Below, piece by piece: positions 42,941 to 48,078 of a DNA stretch of 48,078 nucleotides. The stretch is from positions 1-48,078 of the forward strand of contig NZ_CAMZOG010000030.1 of the NCBI RefSeq assembly GCF_947331445.1, given 5' to 3'. The stretch's first letter is position 1; every line of letters starts with the position of its first letter. Origin of the DNA: Parendozoicomonas sp. Alg238-R29. Lineage in GTDB: Bacteria > Pseudomonadota > Gammaproteobacteria > Pseudomonadales > Endozoicomonadaceae. Under the pieces are notes generated by a model. That model had not been told where the DNA came from. It was given only the letters and a program-made list of their open reading frames with translations, and ran no database searches. A program made the position numbers and the translations under genes.

Positions 42941-43429
42941 TTATGATGAACCCAAAACCTGCAACAGCCTTGGCGCCAGCTCTTTCATGGCTCTGCGGTA
43001 AACATCCCGTTTGAACGTTACCACCTGACCAACCGGATACCAGTAGCTGACCCATCGCCAACCATCAAACTCCGGCGAATCCGAAAGGTTCACCTGTACC
43101 CGCTCATCGGCACTGGTCAGTTGCAGCAAAAACCACTTCTGCTTCTGCCCAACACACAATGGCCGACTGTCTCTTCTCACCAGTCGGCGCGGAAGCCTGT
43201 AGCGCAACCAACCCCGGGTGCAGGCAAGTATCCTGACGTCATCCGGTTCCAGTCCCACTTCTTCATAAAGCTCCCGGTACATGGCTTCTTCCGGTGTTTC
43301 ATCACCGTTTATACCACCCTGGGGAAACTGCCACGCATCCTGTCCGATTCGCTTGGCCCAAAGCACCTGTCCGCACGCATTCGTGAGGATGATGCCGACA
43401 TTAGGCCGGAACCCATCAGAATCAATCAC
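42941..43429 (-). CDS. rppH: RppH, RNA pyrophosphohydrolase
   Basis: The 162-residue Nudix enzyme removes pyrophosphate from mRNA 5' ends and starts decay by RNase E. It begins [20 protein letters not shown] and has a perfect Nudix box in [20 protein letters not shown] followed by VGL. FPQGGIN and the late [17 protein letters not shown] match the family. Length is usual. Upstream of ptsP by 67 bases. Confidence 0.96.
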   Translation of the reverse strand: MIDSDGFRPNVGIILTNACGQVLWAKRIGQDAWQFPQGGINGDETPEEAMYRELYEEVGLEPDDVRILACTRGWLRYRLPRRLVRRDSRPLCVGQKQKWFLLQLTSADERVQVNLSDSPEFDGWRWVSYWYPVGQVVTFKRDVYRRAMKELAPRLLQVLGSS

Positions 43430-43506
43430 GAGGCTATCCTGGCAAAGTCTATTACCCGCATTGTTCCATAAGGGTGATGGTTCGGCAAACCACTAATACT
43501 TATTCG

Positions 43507-43557
43507 GCATTAAATTTGCAAAAGCATTAAATTTGCAAAAGCACAAAATCTGCAAAA
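43507..43557. repeat. 17-bp tandem repeat, three units
   Basis: GCATTAAATTTGCAAAA at 43507-43523 and 43524-43540, and a variant GCACAAAATCTGCAAAA at 43541-43557, in the divergent region between rppH and the HAD gene. Could affect either promoter or be slippage. Confidence 0.8.
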
Positions 43558-43681
43558 ACACGTATGACATTCCTGCCTTTAAAACCTGAGAAGGACAAAT
43601 ATAGTCATAAACGGAATATGGCTCATGGCCTTTGAGGTGGTTATGATTGCCGTTCACAGACTATTGCGTTGAGGTTATCCG

Positions 43682-44338
43682 GTGACCGTAGCTATCTTTG
43701 ATCTTGACCACACCCTTATTGATACTGACAGTGATCATGCCTGGGGCGAGTTTCTGGTACAAAAGAAAGTGGTTGATCCAATCTCCTTCAAAGAGGCCAA
43801 CGATTATTTTTATGAACAGTACTGCCGAGGTGAACTCAACCTCGAAGAGTATCTTGCCTTCAGCCTCAAACCACTAGCCGATAACGACGCAGAAACCATG
43901 CACAAACTACGGGAAGAGTTTGTCGAGACCCGTATCCGCTCCCTGATCAAACCCAAGGTTCCTGAACTGCTGGAAAAGCACCGCAATCAGGGGCATACCT
44001 TGCTGGTGATCACCGCCACCAATGAGTTTGTGGTAAACCCAATCATTGATGCCATCGGCATAAACGAACGGCTGGCTATCAATGTAGAAATGATTGATGG
44101 GCGCTACACCGGTAACTACACAGGCATTCCAACTTTCCGGGAAGGCAAAATCACCCGCTTCCTTGAGTGGATGGAAGAGAACCCCGGCCACTCGCTGGAA
44201 GACAGCTGGTTCTACAGTGACTCCATGAATGACCTTCCACTTCTGGAAAAAGTCGGTAACCCGGTTGCTGTGGATGCTGACGACAAGTTAAAAGCCATTG
44301 CCCAGGAACGAGGCTGGCTTTCTGTCTCACTGAAATAA
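43682..44338 (+). CDS. HAD-IB family phosphatase (SerB-like)
   Basis: The 218-residue hydrolase has all HAD motifs: AIFDLDHTLIDTDSDHAW (motif I, DxDxT), LLVITATNEFVV (motif II), a Lys in FREGKITRF (motif III), and FYSDSMNDLPLLEKV (motif IV). A helical cap follows motif I, as in the HAD-IB group. Start is GTG at 43682. It lies divergent from rppH, as PA0335 does in Pseudomonas. Substrate probably a phosphorylated small molecule. Confidence 0.92.
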   Translation: MTVAIFDLDHTLIDTDSDHAWGEFLVQKKVVDPISFKEANDYFYEQYCRGELNLEEYLAFSLKPLADNDAETMHKLREEFVETRIRSLIKPKVPELLEKHRNQGHTLLVITATNEFVVNPIIDAIGINERLAINVEMIDGRYTGNYTGIPTFREGKITRFLEWMEENPGHSLEDSWFYSDSMNDLPLLEKVGNPVAVDADDKLKAIAQERGWLSVSLK

Positions 44339-44657
44339 TCATCTGCAACCGCAGGTGGAGACTGTTTGGGGGAGTGATTCTAATGATGATTGCTTAGCCC
44401 CAAAAAGTCTTTATTGGCAACCCACTGTCTGACTTAGAGTTGATCAATCAGCTAGTGGGACAACTATCCTGACACAGTGGGAACTATCCTGACACAGTGG
44501 GTGGGCAAGGCACAAAAAATCATGCTGATAGCCTCTCTAATTGTCAGCATTGTTCACATGCTGGTTATTAGAAGCCATTTACGGCCGTAAACGGAAACTA
44601 TTTTCTGGGGAGTGATTCTAATAATGAACCCTTACCCCAGAGAGACTTTGTAAAAGA
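44339..44657. other. Intergenic region with duplicated segments
   Basis: 319 bases. A 40-base segment starting GGAGTGATTCTAAT occurs twice (44369-44412 and 44607-44650, imperfect), and between them a 20-base unit AACTATCCTGACACAGTGGG is repeated twice (44462-44501). No gene is seen; the second long repeat ends eight bases before the next ATG, so it may hold that gene's promoter. Confidence 0.6.
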
Positions 44658-47497
44658 ATGCAGTCTACAGGCAGACATAGTGAGCACTGGATGCTTAAAG
44701 GCTCAAGCCAGACTGTATCTCAAGGTTCCGTAAGCCAGACAGGCACGGTTATTGCGCTTGATCCACAGCAGACGCATATCCCCGAGAAAGAAGGAACAGC
44801 GTCTCCGATATCGCTGGAAGAGCGATCCCCTTCTCCACTGCGAATGCTGGCACAAAACCTGTATATTTCATCTGACACAAGCACGGAACCAAGCTCAGAC
44901 TCAGATTCTTCAACGGGTTCAGATTCTTCAACGGATTCAGATTCTTCAACGGGTTCAGATTCTTCAACGGGTTCAGATGCCTCTTCTGCATCCGATACCG
45001 AACCCGAACCGGATTCCTTAACCATCCGGATATCACTGCAACAGTTATATGAAGCAAACACAGGAACCATTACCAGACTGTCAGACAAACTAAAACACCT
45101 CAAAGCCCGGTTAAGGAAAAGACGCTCAGAAGCAGAACTGTTACAAAGTGAATTAAATGATAGATGCGGCCAATCAGAACGGGAGCGCCAACAGATTTTC
45201 TGTTTAAAAGATCAAGTCAAAGACCTTCAAAGCCGCAAGCAGGCCCTGGAGAAAAAACTGGAAAATATACCATCTGACCAGATAGCCCAACTTAAGGCAT
45301 TGCTCTCAACGGCTGAACAAGAACGAAGAAGCTACGTGTGCCGGCTAAACGAAAAACAAAGCGAATATACAGCTGCACTTTCAAAAATGGATAACAAGTG
45401 CGCCCAGATACTTGAAGAGGCTCAAAAGCAAGAAAAAAAATTGATGAGCTTGAAAAACATTTACGAGGGAAAAAAACGAATGTGAAGAACTTCATCGACA
45501 GCACTCTCTTCTTCGTGATAATAACCAAACAGTTTTGATGACCATATCAAAAATAGAACAAGAGAATGGGGAACTAAAACAAAGGTTGGATACATCAGAA
45601 GCTGACCTCAAGACAAAGGAGAACCAATTAAAATCATCTGAGCAACTCCTCAATGCATCTAAAGAGAAGGAACAGGATGTCATTAGAAAAAACAGACAAT
45701 ATGAGCAGATCAACAGCCAACTAAAAAAGGAGCGTGACGAGGTTAAACAAAAAAACAAACAAATTGGCTTAAAACTTGATAAAAAACGTGAAAAGATAAA
45801 AGAAATTGAAGACAATCTAGAATATAAAAGAAACGAATCCGAGAGAATGATTCGATTATCAGAATACTTAAGCAACCAGAAATCCCTTATAAAAGAAGAA
45901 AATAAAACCCTCACACAAGAAAAACTTACAATAGAGGAAAAATTAAAAAGTGAAAAAGAAAGATTTCAAATTGCCATTGAACAGAAAACACAGGAACACC
46001 AGAAACAAATAAACGATATAGAACAAAACTTCAATCAAAAACTTAATGAAGAAAAAGAGTGCTACGAAAGGCGACTGAACGATGAAAAGTTTCAAATAAC
46101 CGAAGGGTTTAAAGAGGAGGCAAAGAAACTGGAAAGGCGATTCGAAGAAAAACAATCGCAATTCCAAGCAAGTTGTGATCTAGAAACCTCTCAACTGAGA
46201 GATAAACTTACAGAAAAGCAGCAGGAAATAAGTACCCTTGAACAGCAAAGCACACTGATCAGGAACGTTATAGAAACCCAAAACTCACTTAACAGAGTAC
46301 TAGCTCATGAAAAAGAGCAATTAGCATGTGAACTATCCCAAATTCAGAGCAAGCTACATACCAAGAATACAGATTATGAAGACTTACAAGCACAAAATGT
46401 GAATCTCGAGGGTAAGGTATCCCAACTCCAGAATAGCTTGGCAGCCAGCTACCAAGACCCGCTCAAGACTCTGGCTTCTGCATCAGAGCTTCAAAGTAAT
46501 TTGGAGAATGCAGATGATAAAAATGAAGAGCTACTCTCCCAAATAGAACAGCTGAAAGCTGAAGTATCCAGTCTGCTCGCCCTTCAGGGAGAAACAGAGG
46601 AATTAAAAGATACCCTGCTCTCCGAAGACAAGATACTTCGAAAAGAAGTCGCCCAGTTAAAGGCTAAGAATGCTGCTGAAATTGCACGAAACCATGGGTT
46701 CAGGGAGAAAATAAGTAAGAAAGATCAAAAACTAACTTCTCTTCAAAAGCAAATAGGCAGGGAAACGAAAAAATACAATGATACTGATAATCAGCTAAAG
46801 AACATCAAGGCTGATATGCGAGAGCTACAAAACAATCTCGATAGTGAAACATCGAAAAACAGGGAGGCCCTCACACAGATAGCGCAACTGACAGGCGAGG
46901 CAAAAAACCTTAAAGAAAACCTAGATAGTGAGACCTCAGAAAAGCAGAAAGCCATTGAGAAAATAGAACAACTGACAGGAGGGCTCAACTCCTTAAACCA
47001 GGAGCTGAATAATAAAAACTCAGAAAACCAACAAGCTCGAGAAAGAATAAAACAGCTGGAAAGTAATTTAGCTAACACGCAAGAAGTGCTGAAACATGCA
47101 AAGTTGGAGAAACAGGAAGCACTTGAGCAAGCCCATAAACTTACAACCGATGTTGGTAATTTTAAAACATCTCTGGACCGTGTAAATACCGAAAACAAGC
47201 AGACTCTGGCGCGTATTGAACACTTCGAAAGTCAGGTCAAAAATCTTCAAAGCGACCTGGAGAGCGCACATACCGCAAACAAGGAAACTCTTGCGGGTGC
47301 AAAGCAGCTTGAAAGCCAGATAGCCACTCTCCAGCAAAGTCGAGACCAGGAGTGTCACGACAAGCAGGAAATGCTTGAACTGGCAGAGAGACTTACACAC
47401 GAGATCGAGCAACTTGGGAAGAAAGTCAAAAGCCTGCAAAGACGCCTAAAAAGGATGCATGAGAAAAGAGACAGATCTCATAAAAAGGCATTACAAC
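44658..47497 (+). pseudogene. Ser/Asp-repeat coiled-coil protein gene, frameshifted and IS-truncated
   Basis: The first part (44658-45485) starts MQSTGRHSEHWML, has a Ser/Asp/Thr-rich repeat (residues 80-115), then coiled coil. The frame is lost near 45430-45485 and the second part continues in another frame from about 45478 to 47497 as roughly 670 residues of uninterrupted heptad-rich coiled coil. Adding one A to each of two A-tracts (45433-45440 and 45470-45476) restores one continuous, better coiled coil (KKIDELEKHLRGKKNECEEL). From 47498 the codons belong to the inserted IS (TTVRLSINQF onward), so the true C-terminus is lost. No function is assigned; no signal peptide. Confidence 0.75.
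44901..44972. repeat. 18-bp repeat encoding SDSSTG units
   Basis: Four copies of TCAGATTCTTCAACGGGT (one with a G to A change) in frame, coding for Ser-Asp-Ser-Ser-Thr-Gly. A further partial copy follows. Confidence 0.9.
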
Positions 47498-48078
47498 TCA
47501 CTACTGTCCGGTTAAGCATAAACCAGTTCCAGACTCCCCTGATTCTGGAGTGAATTGACTTCCATGCTATCCGGCGGATCACTGAATAATTCCAACAAAG
47601 AGCAACGGCGGGTCAGATTAAGACTGACTCTTCGGGCTATTTGCTGTAACGACAATTTGCAGGGTGTTGTGATCTGAGCCAGGCGCAGCAGGAGGTAGGC
47701 AATCATTGCTGTGAGCACCTGTATTTTTACAGCATTTTCACTGCGCCCAAGGAACCGCTTCACCTTCAGATTCTGCTTAATCCACTTGAAGAACAGTTCG
47801 ATTTGCCAGCGGGATTTATACAAGGCGGCAATCTCTGCAGCACTTCTCTTTAGATCGTTACTGATAAAAACCAGTACTTTGCCGTCTTCTTCCCGGCAAA
47901 TCTTGACCCGTCTGAGATCCGTTGGACAGTCCTTTCTACCTTTGTCAGAAGAGAGCCTGATGATTTGGTCTTCCAGGATAGAGTCGTCTGTCGTTTCACG
48001 GCATTCAACGACTTCGTAAACTGCTGAGGTTTTCATCCTGCCCACAAACTGCGTGCCCTGACAGGTCATTTCGTAATA
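47498..48078 (-). mobile_element. IS4-family insertion sequence, right-end part (right window edge)
   Basis: Sequence from 47498 is identical, in inverse orientation, to 1-256 for the overlapping 256 bases. The inner part continues past the window. The element end lies at the disrupted coiled-coil gene. The other end and target duplication are not visible. Confidence 0.88.
47512..48078 (-). CDS. IS4-family transposase (5' partial)
   Basis: About 189 residues of a DDE transposase, open to the window edge. The YREK signature is seen in YKSRWQIELFFKWIK (Tyr-2-Arg-3-Glu-6-Lys), with the third catalytic acidic residue as its Glu. Before it comes VFISNDLKRSAAEIAALY. The frame has a Met near the window edge at 48069, but the family is longer (over 350 residues), so this is a partial gene. 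Identical in the shared part to the fragment at the left edge. Confidence 0.9.
   Translation of the reverse strand, partial: YYEMTCQGTQFVGRMKTSAVYEVVECRETTDDSILEDQIIRLSSDKGRKDCPTDLRRVKICREEDGKVLVFISNDLKRSAAEIAALYKSRWQIELFFKWIKQNLKVKRFLGRSENAVKIQVLTAMIAYLLLRLAQITTPCKLSLQQIARRVSLNLTRRCSLLELFSDPPDSMEVNSLQNQGSLELVYA

Noticed and set aside
43507-43557. Three spaced 17-bp units as a CRISPR-like array
   Set aside because: The units are direct tandem copies with no spacers between them.
44720-45103. Minus-strand ORFs with repeated acidic or NPLKNL units
   Set aside because: They arise only because the 18-bp Ser/Asp repeat is open in several frames.

Overview
The window looks like a chromosomal segment of a marine gammaproteobacterium of the Oceanospirillales/Endozoicomonas type. 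This is an inference from gene content: Pseudomonas-like housekeeping gene order is mixed with many mobile-element scars, pseudogenes and eukaryote-like proteins. No rRNA, tRNA or CRISPR array was seen. Both ends of the window lie inside two identical copies, in inverted orientation, of one IS4-family insertion sequence (1-256 and 47498-48078).

Layout. 416-2888: GNAT acetyltransferase, alpha/beta hydrolase, DOPA-dioxygenase-like protein and BluB, the last three tightly packed. 2889-5275: a scrapyard with a MITE fragment, a broken EamA transporter, a broken type IV pilin, a small hypothetical gene, mobA and an IS3 remnant. 5314-9450: an unrecognised 777-residue protein, a decayed MocR-type regulator and a TRIC-family channel. 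9476-9647: a complete MITE flanked by TA. 9647-12755 (minus): two tiny ORFs, an FAD oxidoreductase, an aldo/keto reductase and a degenerate Nudix-like protein, apparently one operon. 12945-18680: waaA, tolC, a DUF1249 gene, cpdA, a PA3496-family gene and a YbfF-like esterase. 18824-22888: dicarboxylate symporter, Na/Pi cotransporter and DUF4202 protein. 22863-26815: a eukaryotic-type protein kinase and, divergently, a secreted RING/TRAF zinc-finger protein. 26985-30371: hcr, hcp and nsrR with recognisable NsrR and FNR sites. 30399-33180: pilU, an adenosine-deaminase stump and a CX5R tyrosine-phosphatase-like protein. 33454-44338: thyA, lgt, tauE-like, NRDE, GMC oxidoreductase, fatty-acid desaturase, a broken small gene, ptsP, rppH and a HAD phosphatase. 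This matches the Pseudomonas PA0335-PA0342 order with extra genes inserted. 44658-47497: a long Ser/Asp-repeat plus coiled-coil gene, apparently frameshifted at A-tracts and cut at its 3' end by the right IS copy.

How it works together. Conserved blocks serve the envelope (waaA, tolC, lgt), nucleotide and cAMP metabolism (thyA, cpdA), nitrogen PTS and RNA decapping (ptsP, rppH), NO stress (hcp-hcr-nsrR) and transport. Host-facing candidates (kinase, RING/TRAF protein, phosphatase, coiled-coil protein) sit at the seams between these blocks, where IS and MITE scars also cluster. A recurring detail is that MITE copies lie directly at the 3' ends of genes, and in two clear cases the stop codon is assembled from the TA target plus the first base of the element.
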